This document shows positions 31,401-46,147 of a DNA stretch of 64,000 bases, piece after piece. Position 1 is the first letter of the stretch; every line of letters begins with the position of its first letter. Location of the stretch: NCBI RefSeq assembly GCF_027596085.1, contig NC_072467.1:4303361-4367360 (forward strand), read 5' to 3'. Made by a program: the position numbers and the translations under genes. Source of the stretch: Anoplopoma fimbria (Eukaryota > Chordata > Actinopteri > Perciformes > Anoplopomatidae). A model generated the notes under the pieces. It searched no databases and had not been told where the DNA came from. It was given only the letters and a program-made list of their open reading frames with translations.

Positions 31401-32084
31401 GGTTTTTCTTTTTTTCTCGCCCAAAAGAGTAAGGATCCATCTTCTCTTCCATCAGACCACCCACAGTATTGACAGTGATTGTAAACAGGCACACATCTTG
31501 TCTCTCCAACTCCCTCCGGAGTCAATGCTATTGGTCTGCGTAGAGAAGGAGTCCCAGTGCCGTGTATGAGAGTCAGCAGCAGTTCCCTCTCTAGTGACAT
31601 TGATTTAGCTGTAATGCTGTGACAGGGCTGCACATTGACTTATGGGTCCCTCTGTTCCCAGCCAGACACCTGGGCACACACAGTGAATAACGATGAATAT
31701 GACTTCTCCTTTTTTCTTTTGCTTCCTCTCCACCTGTCTCATTCTCTCTATCATGCTCTGCCACGGGGCTGCCAACCTGCTTTTGTTCAGTTTGGTGACC
31801 TGGGTCGCTGGACCAGGTATGTTTTGATACAGTCTTGTTTTTTAAAATAAACACACAAGTAGATATTCCCTTGATGAAATTCCACTATTGAAATATCTAT
31901 TTAATACCAGATCTCAAAACTTAATCAACTAAATAAACTAATGGTGTCTGGCAATTGGAACGGCCACAATGGCAGATGGGGCAACAGATTATAAGAGAAA
32001 AAGACATCGGGTTTAATCGTGTAGTTGGAGCAACTCTAAAAGAAAGAAAATAACCACTAATGCTCTTTCTCCTGCCGCGTTGTA

Positions 32085-32345
32085 GTTTAATTGATAATCA
32101 TTGCAATTAATTCCTTTGTTTCCCTGTAAAGTTACAGTCTGTTTAGCAGCGGCTAATTACCTCAGCCCATTTCACGTCTGCTTTTTGCAGTGTAATTGCG
32201 GCTCTCAGTAGAAATACAAACAGCCAGAAAAAATTACACACCATTTTCACATTTGTCCGCATGCGCGTCTTGTATATTTGCTTGCAAATAAAAGGCTGTT
32301 GTTTAAACTGTAAAATATGTAAATGGCTCCTAGTATCTGAAAAAA
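32085..32345. promoter_or_regulatory. Candidate non-coding regulatory block rich in homeodomain cores
   Basis: A non-repetitive block with several TAATTG/TAATTA-type cores: TTTAATTGATAATCA at 32086-32100, GCAATTAATTCC near 32103, GGCTAATTAC at 32151-32160 and GTAATTGCGG near 32192. Such clusters are seen in conserved developmental enhancers, but conservation was not tested. Confidence 0.22.
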
Positions 32346-32600
32346 ATTGGCAAGAATTATATGTTGCAGAATCTAGAAATTTAAAAAAAAAAGGTAAAGG
32401 CAAACTGCAACCGTGAGGCACTGGAGCAATAAATAAACGCATTCTGACCAAGGTGTGTCAGTTCACATGTGTGTTATAGAGAAACTCACCAGGGATTCAT
32501 TTTGGGGTCCAGCTGGGGCGACAGGGACAGGAGTGAGGATGAGGTGAGGGGAATGGGAGGAGGGGGATGGGGAGACAGAGAGGTTGGGGATGGGTTTAAG

Positions 32601-32649
32601 GGCAATGTGCAGTACATTGCAGTGTGCACTGCACTGTGCAGCATTGTCC
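32601..32649. other. Imperfect GC-rich foldback
   Basis: GGCAATGTGCAGTAC... can pair with ...GCACTGTGCAGCATTGTCC around a TGTGCA centre, with bulges. It is short for a microRNA precursor and made of repetitive TGCA-like words, so chance is likely. Confidence 0.25.
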
Positions 32650-33384
32650 TGTGGTTGTAATGGTTATCACCCCCTATATCCCATCCACACATTCTCTCCT
32701 TTACGCAGTGCTATGTGCACGTTTAATAGTGGCTGGGAAGGGTTGGGGGCAGGGCTGAGGTGTGTGTTTGGTATGTGTGTGTGCATGTGGGATTCGCTGA
32801 CAGGTTAACATTCACTGTCAGCAGTAATGCGTGATGGTGATATACGGGGCTGTATGTTACAGTGGCTTCCCAGACACATGCTCATCCAGCCTGGTGGGGG
32901 AAAAAAGCACATTTTCAATGTTGTTTGATCCTAATACTGTATTTCTACACTGGTAATATACAGTTGGACCCTAAAAACATCACCTTTCCCATTAACAGAT
33001 GGAGAGCCAAGTGAAAGTAGCAATATATATTCAGCCAACATTACCAAAAGAGACTGTAAGAAAAATAGAGAATGGATCAAATAAAGCATTTTTTTGCGAA
33101 AAAAGAAAAACAACAATCTGGGAAATGTGAGAGCTAAAGGTGCTCGAGGTTTATTTATAAGGCTACATTTAGGAGACTACCTTGGGTCTACCACTTCTCT
33201 GAGATCAGAGGTCAGCTGAATAATGACATTTGAGCTCTTCCCACTGCCTCCTTATAGAGACCTCTGCGACACTTATCCAATTTTTACATCATCAATAAGT
33301 GTGTGGGAGAACGTTAGGAGTTGATATAGTGTGTGTCTTTGCCTCTCTGTGTGTTTATTCATCTGTGTCTGCTTTGTGTCCTTG

Positions 33385-33507
<123 letters not shown>

Positions 33508-34239
33508 CATGTGCTGTGATACAATCATATGGTCTGATGGCGATGTTCCGTGTGAAGTGGTAAATTGTCTTATGTGAAGCGGACCAAGGAATGTTCTCCT
33601 ATGGGAAATCCCCCGTTTAAATATGCTTTATAAATGAAATACATGATTATGAATCCTGTGCATGAGGGTTAATTTTAACTAGATGTTAATTAGCTCAATG
33701 ATTGTGAATATTATATAAACAGTGTTTTTGGTCATAGTTTGTGATTATGCAGTACAATTAAAATCAGAATGGCAAGTACCCATGCTGCAAAATCAGGTTT
33801 AGAAAATAGTATTCTGTTGATTTTCAGGACTCTCCGACATTCTGAATCAGCATCGATCAATTGGACAGTACCTTTGCTGCATTCGCACACACACGTATAT
33901 TCTACAGGGCCACAGTGGCCGTGCCACCTGCAGGTCGAATGTTATTGATCTCGTCCACACATGGTCTCACTGAGATGTCTGTGTCGTCCAGGCCAGCCTG
34001 CAATCAATGCTGTTATGGGACAGCAGGTTCCAGTCTATCTGCTTTTTTCATCGCCGCAATGGTTATGTGACGATGTAACAGTCGGCATGCGTTTTCAGCT
34101 TGTCAGCACAAATCAATCAGCAGACTATTTACCACCAGCTGTGGGGGTTCAAATGTGCTGTGACACACACGCTTTGACACCAAATCATCATCAGACCTAT
34201 TTACGTTTCCTATGGAAAGGAGTCACTGATTATTTTCCA

Positions 34240-34852
34240 AGACTGAATGTAAAAAGGAAGAGACTGAACAGACTTGTCAGGAAGGCCAGCTGTTTCCTGG
34301 GATGTCCACTAGATACAGTGGAGGTGGTGGGAGAGAGGAGAATGATGGATAAACTATCATCCCTGATGAACAACACCTCCCACCCCATGCGGGACACTGG
34401 CAGCTCTGTGCAGCTCCTTCAGCCACCGGCTGCTTCACCAACGGTGTGTGAAGGAGAGGTACCGCAGGTCCTTCCTTCCTGCTGCTGTCAGGCTGCACAA
34501 CCAGCTCTGTTCCCAGTAGACCACAGTTACCAATAAACAATCAATCCAATATATTCACCGTGCAATATAGATAACCTGTGCTATCTACTTTGCAATATTA
34601 ACATCATTCTGTCGATTTATATAATATTTTAGTTATTGCTGTTTTTTTAATTACTTTTTTGTACCTATTTATTATAGTTTACTCTCTGATTACTTATTTA
34701 TTGTACTTGTTTTGATTCTGTCTTCTTCTTATGTTTCTTATTTGTTTGTTTGCACTATCCACGAGTTTGTTTGTACTTTTGCTGCTGTAATCCTGCAAAT
34801 GTCCCCGCTGTGGGACTAATAAAGGATTCTCTTATATTATCTTATCCTAAAT
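34240..34852 (+). mobile_element. 5'-truncated LINE (L2/CR1-like), 3' end only
   Basis: The left part encodes KRKRLNRLVRKASCFLG, typical of the C-terminal end of a fish LINE reverse transcriptase protein. After a frame change the right part reads CVKERYRRSFLPAAVRLHNQ, followed by a stop near 34518. A T-rich 3' UTR follows, ending TGTGGGACTAATAAAGGATT and short TCTTA-type tandem units (to about 34852), the usual 3' end of these elements. The frame is broken between the two conserved stretches, and the endonuclease and most of the reverse transcriptase are missing. It is a dead copy produced by 5' truncation. The left boundary is approximate, and the exact clade (L2, Maui, CR1) is not settled. 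Confidence 0.75.
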
Positions 34853-35872
34853 TGGTTATGTTGTGAATTTAAATGCAAAGGGCCTCACTAGAACAGTGTC
34901 AGAACAATAGTTAGTCGTATGTAAAGTTCTGCACTACATGACATATTAGGATATGTTATACTGTGCATAAGAGCTAATTAAGGATCCTCATCAGAAATGT
35001 CCGTTGTGATTATTTAGTTAATTTAATGCCTTTTTTTGTCTTATCTGGGTCAATACAGAGAAGCCAGGCTAAAAATAATTGGAAGAGAAAGGAAGTGAGA
35101 GGCAGAGAAAGCACTTCACTTGGTGTCATGCAGTCCAGGCAGTGAGGCTGGTTACAGTCAGAAAGCAGTCACCTGAACCGCTGGTGTCTTCTCACCACAG
35201 TTAGATCCCTCTGCTGCCACTGACAAAAGGCAACAGTCACAGGAAGGCTCCCATTTTATTTATTTATTTCACTTTTTAATGGTCTCACTGCTTCTCCGTG
35301 CTCCTACCCTGATGGACATTGTTGCTATGGCAACGGCAAGATGCAGCTCGGAGTAGAGGTGATGATTTGTCCGTGTTTTCGTCCAACATTAACTCACACT
35401 TTACATAACACGTCCGCACACACACAAAGATTAACTCAGCCATCAGCCTTCATTTTGCAGTTTTTCTCTAACGGCAGCTCCATTACATTACACGCAACAA
35501 GCCGGAAACCTGCCGTGAACATAAGAACATGTTATCAAACCACGAACGTAACAGCCTACATTACGCCAAATGACCTGTTACATGTTACGAATATAGGTAA
35601 TGGTGCAGCTGTAGTCGTGGGAGCGTGGGCGTATGTGGAAAGGAGGGACAAGGTGTGTGTGAGATTGTCTGTGAGGGCATCTGTGTGTTTGAGAGGGTGA
35701 CTCATGCCTTGTCTATTAAGAGAATAGAGAGTGATCAGGTTGCTAGGCGATTAAGAGCCACTTTTGTCCAGAGGGACAATAGTGTCCCAGAGAGTGCCCT
35801 CTCGTCTCATTCTTTTTTTTTCTTTGTCTTTTACACACGCACACATGTACACACACACACACTCACACACAT

Positions 35873-36002
<130 letters not shown>

Positions 36003-36122
36003 TAAATGTACATTTGATTTGACCACCCTGGCTTGGGGATTGGGCGGGAACAAGGAGTTGACAGTGAGCAGGAAGACAGAAAAAGAAGCATTATGGGTAG
36101 CTGAGGGTGAGAAGGGACAAAC

Positions 36123-36125
<3 letters not shown>

Positions 36126-36158
<33 letters not shown>
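36126..36158. repeat. (GA)n microsatellite, with a second array at 36302-36327
   Basis: Purine-only GA runs upstream of the candidate first exon at 36700; the interval 36120-36360 is strongly purine-biased on the plus strand. Confidence 0.9.
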
Positions 36159-36161
<3 letters not shown>

Positions 36162-36699
36162 GAGAGGGAGAGGAGAGAGAGAGGAGAGAGAGCACTAGCA
36201 GGGGAGCTGTACCGTGAAAAAAACCTGCAATCATTTGCCACATTGAAGGGAACAAGTGTAGCTGGAGGCAGTGAGGGTGACTGAGAGAGAAGGGGACAGG
36301 CAGAGAGAGAGAGAGAGAGAGAGAGAGGGAGTAACAAGAAGACAAGGAGAGAGAGAGAGACCTTCCATGGACATTGCACATCCAAATTGCACAGCTTTAT
36401 AGGGGAAGATCACACACCAACTGACCGGTCGGCAGAAGGAGGACTTTGGCACGGCCGTCCCTCCTCCTGCTCCTCACTGTATGTGTGTGTGTATGTCACA
36501 CACACATACACACACACAGGCTCTCTCTGTGTGCCTGTCAGTGCGCTGGGCTCTCTGGGTGGGTTAGGGAGCCGCGTTGTAGAGGAGATGTTCACTCCGA
36601 GGATGAGACAGCGTTTCTAACAGGATCTATTTGCGGACTGGGATAATACACTGACACAGCTGAGGGGACCCGAGCCCACCGGAACCAAACGAATCAGCC

Positions 36700-36732
36700 A
36701 TGGAGGGACTGCTGTCTCCAATGAGGACGCGG
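36700..36732 (+). CDS. Candidate first coding exon 2 of the unidentified multi-promoter gene
   Basis: The ATG is in a good context (CAGCCATGG). Eleven codons, MEGLLSPMRTR, run to donor GTAGGT (36733), phase 0. The upstream 300 bases are purine-rich and read like a 5' UTR. Not recognised by homology; the claim rests on start context, donor and matching phase with the other three candidates. Confidence 0.38.
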
Positions 36733-37423
36733 GTAGGTTACCATGGGGATTGCAGAGCATCCCATCTACAGTTTCCTCCACAGGAATCCATCACCAGAAT
36801 GGCATTTAGGGAGATAGCATGCCCTGCTGCTGCAATGAATCAGTCCGTGCTGCTGTCGCCGTGGTGATGCTACAACTCGAGCCGGGAAGTTTCCGAGATA
36901 CCGGCGTTGCTAAGGGCGATAGGCAGAATGCTGGGAGAGTGTGTGAGTCGCAGGAGGACTAAGATGATAGATAAACCTGTTTAAGCATTGCAGTAAACTG
37001 AAATATACTTTCAGTTTGCACGCAAAATGTGTGTGTGTGCACATGCATTGGTGTGTGCGTGTGTGTGTGTGTCCGTGCACAAATTAACAAAGGGTTGCAT
37101 TGAAAGAATGACTCAGTGTTTCACAGTGGTGCCTATCTCCCTTCAGTACAAACCACTGTCCTCTTGATTTAGGATAGAGGAGGAAGGAGGGGACAAAGAT
37201 GTGCAAGGGAGGAACTAGGTTCGGTTTGTACAGTGAATCGGCTGAATATCTGAAAGTGGCAATTCACTATTGTTCTTGTGATACATGAGCTTTTGTGTTG
37301 GATATTGGTGTCTCTGTCTAACACGGGACCTTTTAGGTTGGTGTCTCGCTGTGCCCAAAGCATCGGTCTGACAGTGAATGTCTGGGTCTGTACCACACAG
37401 AAAAGGCTAATGAAAGATGATGA

Positions 37424-37426
<3 letters not shown>

Positions 37427-37471
<45 letters not shown>
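37427..37471. repeat. (GT)22 microsatellite
   Basis: Uninterrupted GT run. Confidence 0.93.
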
Positions 37472-37472
<1 letters not shown>

Positions 37473-40098
37473 CTGTGTTACTGTCAGAGCACAGTTATTT
37501 GTCTGTATCCATGTGCCTGCATGTGACATCCAGCACAGTTGTGTGGACACTAATGGACCCTGAGAGGTGTCTTTCTCCCAGTTGAGATTTGAGATGAAAA
37601 CCTGTTCGATCTGGCTGGGGTTTTATGTTTTGGGATGTATTGCAGTGAGAATTAGTGTGTGTAATGTATGAGGGAGGAAAGCCAAGCTCATAATGGTATT
37701 AATATTTATAAAGGCATGATTGCATTTTTGGAAGAAGAAGAGAGTGATTTCCTTACTGTTTCATACAGTTACTAGTCATTGAATTCACTTTGCAATAAAG
37801 CCCCAATTTGAATCAGCTTTGCACCTAAAATATGATTATTTGGGTCTTCTTTCGTCTCCACTTCTAATGTCTTCTTCCCCTTCAGCCTGCTTCTCCCTAA
37901 GAGGACAGAGGTGATTTAACATCCTGGCTCTCTCATGTACATTCCAGCCTCCCCTCCCCCTCTTTATGTTATAACCACGGGTACAGACCCAATACAACCC
38001 CAAATAAATCCTTAAAGCGTCCTCCAACAACTATAGATGTGAAAATTTGCATATATATATTTACAGTCGGTTTGATAATATTCTTACAAAAGATTAGCTC
38101 AATAGTGACTCCCACACAAGCCTCGAGGAGATGTGAAGGTGGTGAAAGGGTTAAGCCACTGGGATGACCTGATGGTGTTGTCACACACGAGTACCCCCGT
38201 CTGCTCACCTCTCCTCCCTCACCTTTACAACTCACCCTTCTTCGTGCCTTCATTTCAGTGTAGCTTTGGCCGACTCCTTTTTTCTTTCCCCTCGTGCAGG
38301 ATGAGCCACACACTCCCTTTTCCTTTGAAGCCAAGAGTGTGTCTGTCTCTTTCTCGCTTCTCCGTCCTTGTTTGTCTGCCCACCTGCCTGCGTGTCTGTC
38401 TGTCTGTCTGTCTGTTTGTCTCTCGGCCCCTCGCCATGTCTTTGGCAGTTAACCCAAGCTCTGTAATTGGTATTTTCAGATCGGCCCATGATCTAATCCA
38501 AAGAGGAGTGTTAGCGGGCTGTTTGGAGATAGACTTGGCTTCAAAGTTATGGCGTGGAATCAAGCCTGCTATATCTGTGCTGTCTGCCACCCTGGACAGA
38601 TTCGCCCGGGAGCTGTGGGAATCACTTCCAATGACTAAATGACTTTTTATCATTTATCTTCATCAGCCACATTGAGCTTCACATGCCTCACAGCCGATCT
38701 GTGTATCTCGGTTTTGGCATTAAAGTCAGTTTAGTAGATTTATGTGAATGAATCACAGCATAATGAGCCAGAGCAGGAGTCTCTTAAAGTTTACACTGCA
38801 TGATCTCAATTTAACGTGACTTTTCTCATACCAAGAGATGAAAGGAGTGAAAAAAACAGCAACTGTGATTTGTGAAATATTGTCATCCTATTTTTGCAGG
38901 ATTTTTCAGAAGCAAATATGTGAAAAGTAAAGATGGGAAATAAACAGGAGCGTAGCAATGTCAGGGTGTTTCTCTGTGGCAGTGGAGCAGTGTATACGCA
39001 ACGCCAAAGAGCACAACAGCATCTGTAGTAAATCACACAAAAATGACTTCAAAGTTTATCCTCTGCCTTAACACAAAAGTGATGGCAGTACTCCAATTCT
39101 AAGCGTTAATGGTTGTGAATCGTCTCTCACATGAAACCAAAACCCTTTTCAGTATCTTTCACGTCAAAAGACAAAAAAGAAGAAGAAAGAAAATCAATTT
39201 CTTCTTGTCTTTGTAGAGCAGTATGCCTTTAGGTCTTGCGTCAGGGAAACACAAAAGGTGACCTCAACCCCAAGATAACAGACAGGGAATAGCAATAGCC
39301 TGTAAAAGCTGCACTACTCCTAATCCCCAGCTCACTAAAATGGAAACAATTGTGCTGAGATGGCTGTGTAGGCTAGAGTGGACTTTAGAAGAGTAGTATT
39401 CATATCTCCTCCCAGCTCCCCATCCTCTACCTCACTAAAGCACGTTTTCAGTTTTTTTCCTTGCTCTCCGTATTTCTCTTCCTCTCTGTTTCCTTATTTA
39501 GTTTGACAATAATGGGCAGTGAAGCAGAAAAATGAGACAAAATAAGCATCAGTGAGCTCTGTGTCTGTGTTGCCTTTTTATGTAGCTACATACAACAGAA
39601 AAGCAGGTCAACACGACACAAACAGAGCAAACAGAATGCAGTAAGTAAAGTAATCCTGAGGGAATCTGAAATAAGTCGCAAATTTGTTATCTTCAATAAA
39701 CTTTGCTCACGCGTATTCCTCATTATCGTATATAGTCCCTCTTTATGTCTTTTTCATGGGATGTTATATGTTAGTATTGCAGTCAGGACATTACTGATTC
39801 ACATAGACGTCAGTGCTCACAATTTCCACATCTATTCTCTGTCTAACTGTGCACACTATCTGCTTCTTATCTTTCTGAGGCAAAGATGAGAGAAAGTACA
39901 CACCAGATAGGACATATATGAACACAAAGACACACTCACACTGACAGATCTAAGAGTTAAAGATCAAGTTTCCTGTTGGTATCCCCAGTTGTATGTAATA
40001 TATGCATATAGGTCAGTAGAACAAGGAGCTCTAGCTTCATAGAAATATTCCTCTGGAGAACGTGTGCTGGTGTTTGGCACATCCTCTACAAAAATCAG

Positions 40099-40226
<128 letters not shown>

Positions 40227-40450
40227 AGCTCTCCAGTCAACTCACTGTGTTAGTGGATCAATACGGAGTAGTTATCAAGAGATTAACCCCGTCAATGCTC
40301 CATCAGTCTAATCAGAGAGACTCTTCCTCTCTGGTTAACTCCATCACTCTCTCACTCCTACCTCGATCTGCTAGCTCGCTCTCTTTTTCGGCACAGTGTC
40401 AGTGCATGTCTCGTCTCGAACCTCGTCCCTCTTCGGTCGTGTGAACATGA

Positions 40451-40553
<103 letters not shown>

Positions 40554-41080
40554 TCCAGCTGCCCATGACAGATGGGGCCACTACAGAAATGGCCAAGGGC
40601 TTGGGCATACATGCACACTCACCCATGAACACACACACACACACTTATTCTTCTCACCTTCCCCTCTTCTGTGTTGAAGCTTTAGCTCCACTGCATCACA
40701 TGCAAACCATCACAGCACACTAACTCATTGTCCCTCCCCCCATGCCCCTTCGCGCCTTCCTTTCCCCCTCCATCCATCCATCCATCCACCTGGTTCATTA
40801 GCGGGCAAGCTGCTGTCAGAACGGTTAAGGTCAAGGTGTCACGGAGGAGATGACGAAGCAGCCAAAAGGGAAGTGACCAGACCCTCATCCCTGAAGCCGA
40901 CCACCTAGATGCTTGTATGAAAATAATTAGGAGAGAAAGGCAGGTCTGATGGGCAACCCACTCATACACACACACACATACACACATTGAATACACAGCA
41001 GGTTGGCTGGCAGCATTTGAAGGCCAAAGTAAGCAGCAAAGGGGGGATGTCTGGTGCCTGAGACCGCTTGAGACACATGG

Positions 41081-41082
<2 letters not shown>

Positions 41083-41169
<87 letters not shown>
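41083..41169. repeat. (AC)n microsatellite
   Basis: Uninterrupted AC run of about 87 bases; opposite phase (CA on the plus strand) to the two GT arrays to its left. Confidence 0.95.
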
Positions 41170-41173
<4 letters not shown>

Positions 41174-44100
41174 TCTCCCAGCTGTCATCTTAGCCTTCCA
41201 AGTACACTGTCAGTCTGTTAGTTACAGTACAACAATAGACACCATGTACTTTGATTTAATTCAAATTTATAATAAATGTCCCATTCTGGAAGAAAACATA
41301 CTTATTTTACTTTAACTATAATAGGGATGCATTCATCATCGGTTTTGATAATTGAATGAGGTGAAATTGATCAAACTTCTTTGAATGTGCCTGGACTCAC
41401 GTGGCTAAGCGACTACAATTATTTAAAGCTAATATAAAATAATTATCTTTAATAACTTTGTTAGCTTTTGACCTTTACATACAGTGTTAAAATATCCTTT
41501 AGGACATTTGTCTTTACATTCATGACACACAGGGAAGCGGATAAAGATCAAGAGAAGCAGAACCGTTGCTTTACTGTGTAAGATGAGATCAGTGGGATGT
41601 CATGAAGTGAAAGAGATCCTTGTACAGTTCCCTGTTTGAAGCTTTTCCTCTCTTTCTCCATTTGAAGATGTGGCACTGCATGTCGACCATACGTTATCTC
41701 TGATCGTGTGTGTGTGTGTGTGTGTGAGTGAGTGTGTGTGTGTGTATGTGTGTATGCGCATGTGAGCCTGCCCTGCTGTGTCAAGCGCGTCAAATGTACT
41801 CTTGTCCCCTTGAAGAGGCCCGAACGATGAGATCAATCAGAGCGCAATTGAGCAACCAGAGAAGCAAACCAGTGATGCACTTAATGTTAGGTGTTGTCAT
41901 GGAAACACGGGGTGCAGATTTTCCACTTCATTGGCTTCCATCGGTCTACAGGCATTTTTTAAAAATGATTTCCAAGAAAGATGATTGAAAGATGGGAGGG
42001 AAAATAAGTCAAGTGTCCGCAAAGATAGTTAAAAGACACAGCAAGACACAGAAGTATCGTAATGAGAAATTTACTGTAACACCATGCTTCAATTAAGTGC
42101 ACTTGTGTTTGTGTGTTAAAACCATGCACTTTAGATTAAAGAGCTTCAAGCAGTGCTATTATGTATATTGACTCTATCTGTGTAATTGCATAGAATGGAT
42201 AGTCCCATGAGAGAGCTTTCCATGTACTGCTTTTAGCCTTCGGAAGATCAGAATGGCAATTACACTTTCCTATATTGGAATGTAATCACAAGCGTGCACA
42301 CACACACACATTCACACACACACACACGTACATGCAGACACCTTTGATGAACGAGCAGAGGATTGGTAGTGTCACCCCTGCGACAAAGGGTGACCCTGCA
42401 TTGAACAGGTATCATACATCACCCTATCAGTAGATCTACATAGCACAGACAATTTTAGGGGCATACACAAATACACATGCATACACTCACACAGGAAATA
42501 GGGGTTTCTTTCTTCCACCTCACCCTATTAATCTCTTATCTCCTCCCGTCACAAGCACTTAGGCATTTCCTCCGCTCTTTATTGTGCCATTTTCACCTCG
42601 ACCTCAACCACAGACCCATCGTTTCTAGCCCATTTCTCGCCTCTTTCAAGCCGCCCCACCCTCCATCTCTATACATCCTCCCCTGGGCTGTGAACCATGA
42701 CCTCTTTACATGAGCAGAGAGGAAGCTGGCAGCATTCACTGAAATATGATTGGCTGAGCAAGAACTGGAGTGGTGTCGACACTGACCTGAGGATAGAGAG
42801 GGAGGTGTGTCGTTGTAGAAAGTAGAGAGGAACGAGAGGATGGAGGCAAAAGAACAGCATGTATTGCGGGACCTAATTTCTCAGGTGCTAAGTACAGCCG
42901 TATCACCAGAAAGAACACATCACAAAGAAACAGTCAACATTTAATACACACAGATGGCCTCCAGCAGCAACTGCAATGGGCCAGCTCTGACCTATTCACA
43001 TGCACTGAGGAATACTGGCTCTATTACAAATACAAATGCAGCTAGAAGCGCCGGGTACTGTAGAGGAAAATCACTCCCCCACCACCGCAGGGGTTCAGGT
43101 TCATACCCTGGCTGCTGTGTTTCTGGCTAGTGGCCCTTTGCGCGTAATTGGCAAAGTAGCAGATAGGAAGCCCCAAAGGATCACATCTTTGTAACAGCAC
43201 TGATAACCACTACTGGTTGGCAGGGGGCACACATTTAGGGGTGACCACTTGGACCTCCATGTGTTACTGCCTCCCGGTGAAGATACTAAGTGGTATATTG
43301 TTGTGTATTGGAGGTATTAACCCTCCTCAGGCCAACAGAGGGAGTTATTAGCAACACAATCTGCAGTGCAGAGGGACAAAAGGAGAACAAACACAAAAGG
43401 AAAGAAAAAAACACAAATGCTACTTTTCCTTTCAAAAACAGTTCTCTCTCAGTGACCATTAAAAACGAGTATTTAGGTCTTGTCCTTGTCGAATATTTGT
43501 TCTGTTCTTGAGGACAGCAATAACAAAGCAACATTTTGTGACCATTCATAGTGTTACAGCTTTTACCTGCATACTTCATTTGTGTCTTGTTCAGTAGACT
43601 GGCTCCCTTCCCTTTTTTTCATATTTTAGTCATTTCAGTTTAAAGTGCACAGAGCATGAACAGAATTTACATTTGCACTTTGTATGCTCCAGCACGCTAA
43701 TGCATGATTCATGCTTTACCTACACAGCTGCTCAAGGAGACAAAGACATTGGACACTTTACCTTGTACATGCATACAGATGCACACACTAACAGTACATA
43801 CCCTTAAACACATGCATGCACACCGGTCAATTTGCATGCTCCATAACATCTACATGCACAGCTCCATACATATGGGCCCAGATGCTGCCACCAGACAGCC
43901 TTATTGATGAAGGCACGTCAGCCTCCCAGCAGCAAGGCTGGGGCTACTATATAGGGCAGTGATAGAATGAGAGACTGTGATGGTTGAAGGTGCCATGATG
44001 ATTGGACATAGAGGGGGGAGGTGATTCTTTAGAGCCGTTCTTGATTTCCAGCACTTGATTTTCAGAAGCAGAAGTACATGTCACGAAAGCGGCAGTCTAC

Positions 44101-46116
44101 CAATCCCATCTGGCTTCAGTGATCCTACTTGTGCTTCCCAGAAGGAGCAGTGAGGAAATTATTTAATAAATATGTCTTTCTAAAATAGGCCCATGCTAGG
44201 GGAATGCTTGCACCTATTGGGGATCATTTAACTAATTTAAATAATTTAGGTATAATTTAACTGTTGCGGGGGACCGCTGATTTTCTACAACTCCAAGCTT
44301 ACCCTGTATAGTACTGTGTGTTTAATCAGGCCCTTCCTATCAGATATCTTTTTTTATTTTTTCTATTTACGAACACTCAACAGCAGTTGCCAGGTATCCT
44401 ATTACATCCCCTCTCCCATGTGTAGCCAGCTGCCATTACGCTGAATTAAACCCAAATATGAAATCAAGGTTGCCAGATTGATGCTCATCCATCCTCCCAG
44501 GAATACTTACATCATCCTAAGTGTCTCGCTGACCCTCCATGCTCTCATCACTGCTTGTTAGAACAATTAAGTGTGACGTGTGTCAGATTTATAACTCACC
44601 CCTGTGTGTGTTTGTGTGTGTGCATGTACGTGTGTTTGTTTTATTCTGAACAGATGTGAGCATCTGCCATTGCAGTTAAGGCCATTAATACATGTCTAGA
44701 GGTGTTTGTATGTGGATGTGTCTGGTTTTCGGCAACAGCTGTTGTTGTTTGCTGTGTACTCTGTTTGTACATACCCTTTTGCAAGTTGTCTGACATACCT
44801 GACTTTAAAAATACATGTGTATGAGACACAGATAGTCAATGTTGGTGTTTCTTTTCACTTGGGGAATGACTGGATCCTTCAATCCCTGCTTTGGTTTGTT
44901 GGAGTCGCAGATATGAACATTAACACATTTAACACATATTTAAAACACTCAGCAACAGAAGCTCCAATGGCATTTGGTGATACAAATTTCTTACACGCAT
45001 TGCATAAATTCTCATTCTTGCTTAACAGCTCTCACATACACAAACTGTGAAACAGTTTTAAACATCAGACACAAGCTACTTTTCCCACATACAGGGCGTA
45101 TTTTAAGCTACATGTCGACACTTGTGCATGGCTTTACCAAAAGTAAGGACGTGCACAATAATCATGTATAGTATAAAGTAGATGATAAAGAGGAAGCCGA
45201 CCCCTTTTATTCAATACATAATGGAATGCAGACCTGCCAGTCCTGACGTGGGTGCAGTTGGACGTTGGGTAATTATTATTCTTACTGGCATGGAATACAA
45301 GCAGTTTCGTAATAATAATAATAGTGCTACAGAAAAACAGTTCTGTGGTAACCTGTGGTTTGCATTATCCTGTTGTTTCTCTATGAGAGCTTGGACCCAC
45401 TGTTCCTGTTTATCAGTTTAATTGTAATAGTCTAATTTAGTTATTTTACAGAACATTTACTATATCACTGCACATGAACCCAGATGTCTTTTGGCTTTTA
45501 TGAAGTCTTACAGATATGTTTAAATTCCTCTAACAACCCTTTTCATGTGCTGTTTCATTTATTTGATCCACCTCTTACTCTTTCCCAAAGCTTCTCACCA
45601 GTGAGCTGCATTTCATCCTCTGACCACCAGAGTGCGCTGTGTGATGGGATTCCCCCTTCCAAGCTCCAAGCTACACTAAATCATGAGCCTAAGGACTTGG
45701 AAGTCCAGTTGAGTTGCATTTGCTGAAGAAGAGCAGGCCCACTTGGTCCTAAGTTTGAAGTGGGGTCGGTACTTCTTCCTGCAACTCCTTCAGTAAAGTG
45801 TAGGCTAGAAGAATCTCTCCACCACAATAAGTGGGTATTGAGAAGGTCAGCACTGGGGAAGAGAAAACTCCTGACATTGCTTAAGATTCGTGTCTGTCAG
45901 AAGCAACTGGCCTCCTCCTCGCCACGTCCTGTCTGATGTATGGAGCCAATAAGCGGAGACCTTCAGCTCTAATGAGCAGTAGTGGGTGTGAGCCGATCCG
46001 TTTGGCCTCAGTAAACACAGAGCTCTATTGGACAACTCCACAGTTCCTCTCATCCGTCATCACAGCTTTCTCAGAGACATGAGGGCTTGTGGAGGGGACC
46101 AGGTGGGGTAGGAGGA

Positions 46117-46147
<31 letters not shown>

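Noticed and set aside
42366..42396. Small hairpin GTCACCC...GGGTGAC
   Set aside because: Only 7 base pairs; expected by chance in a window of this size.
43020..43160. tRNA- or SINE-like GGTTCATACCC motif
   Set aside because: Resembles a B box but no matching A box or cloverleaf could be built; support too weak.
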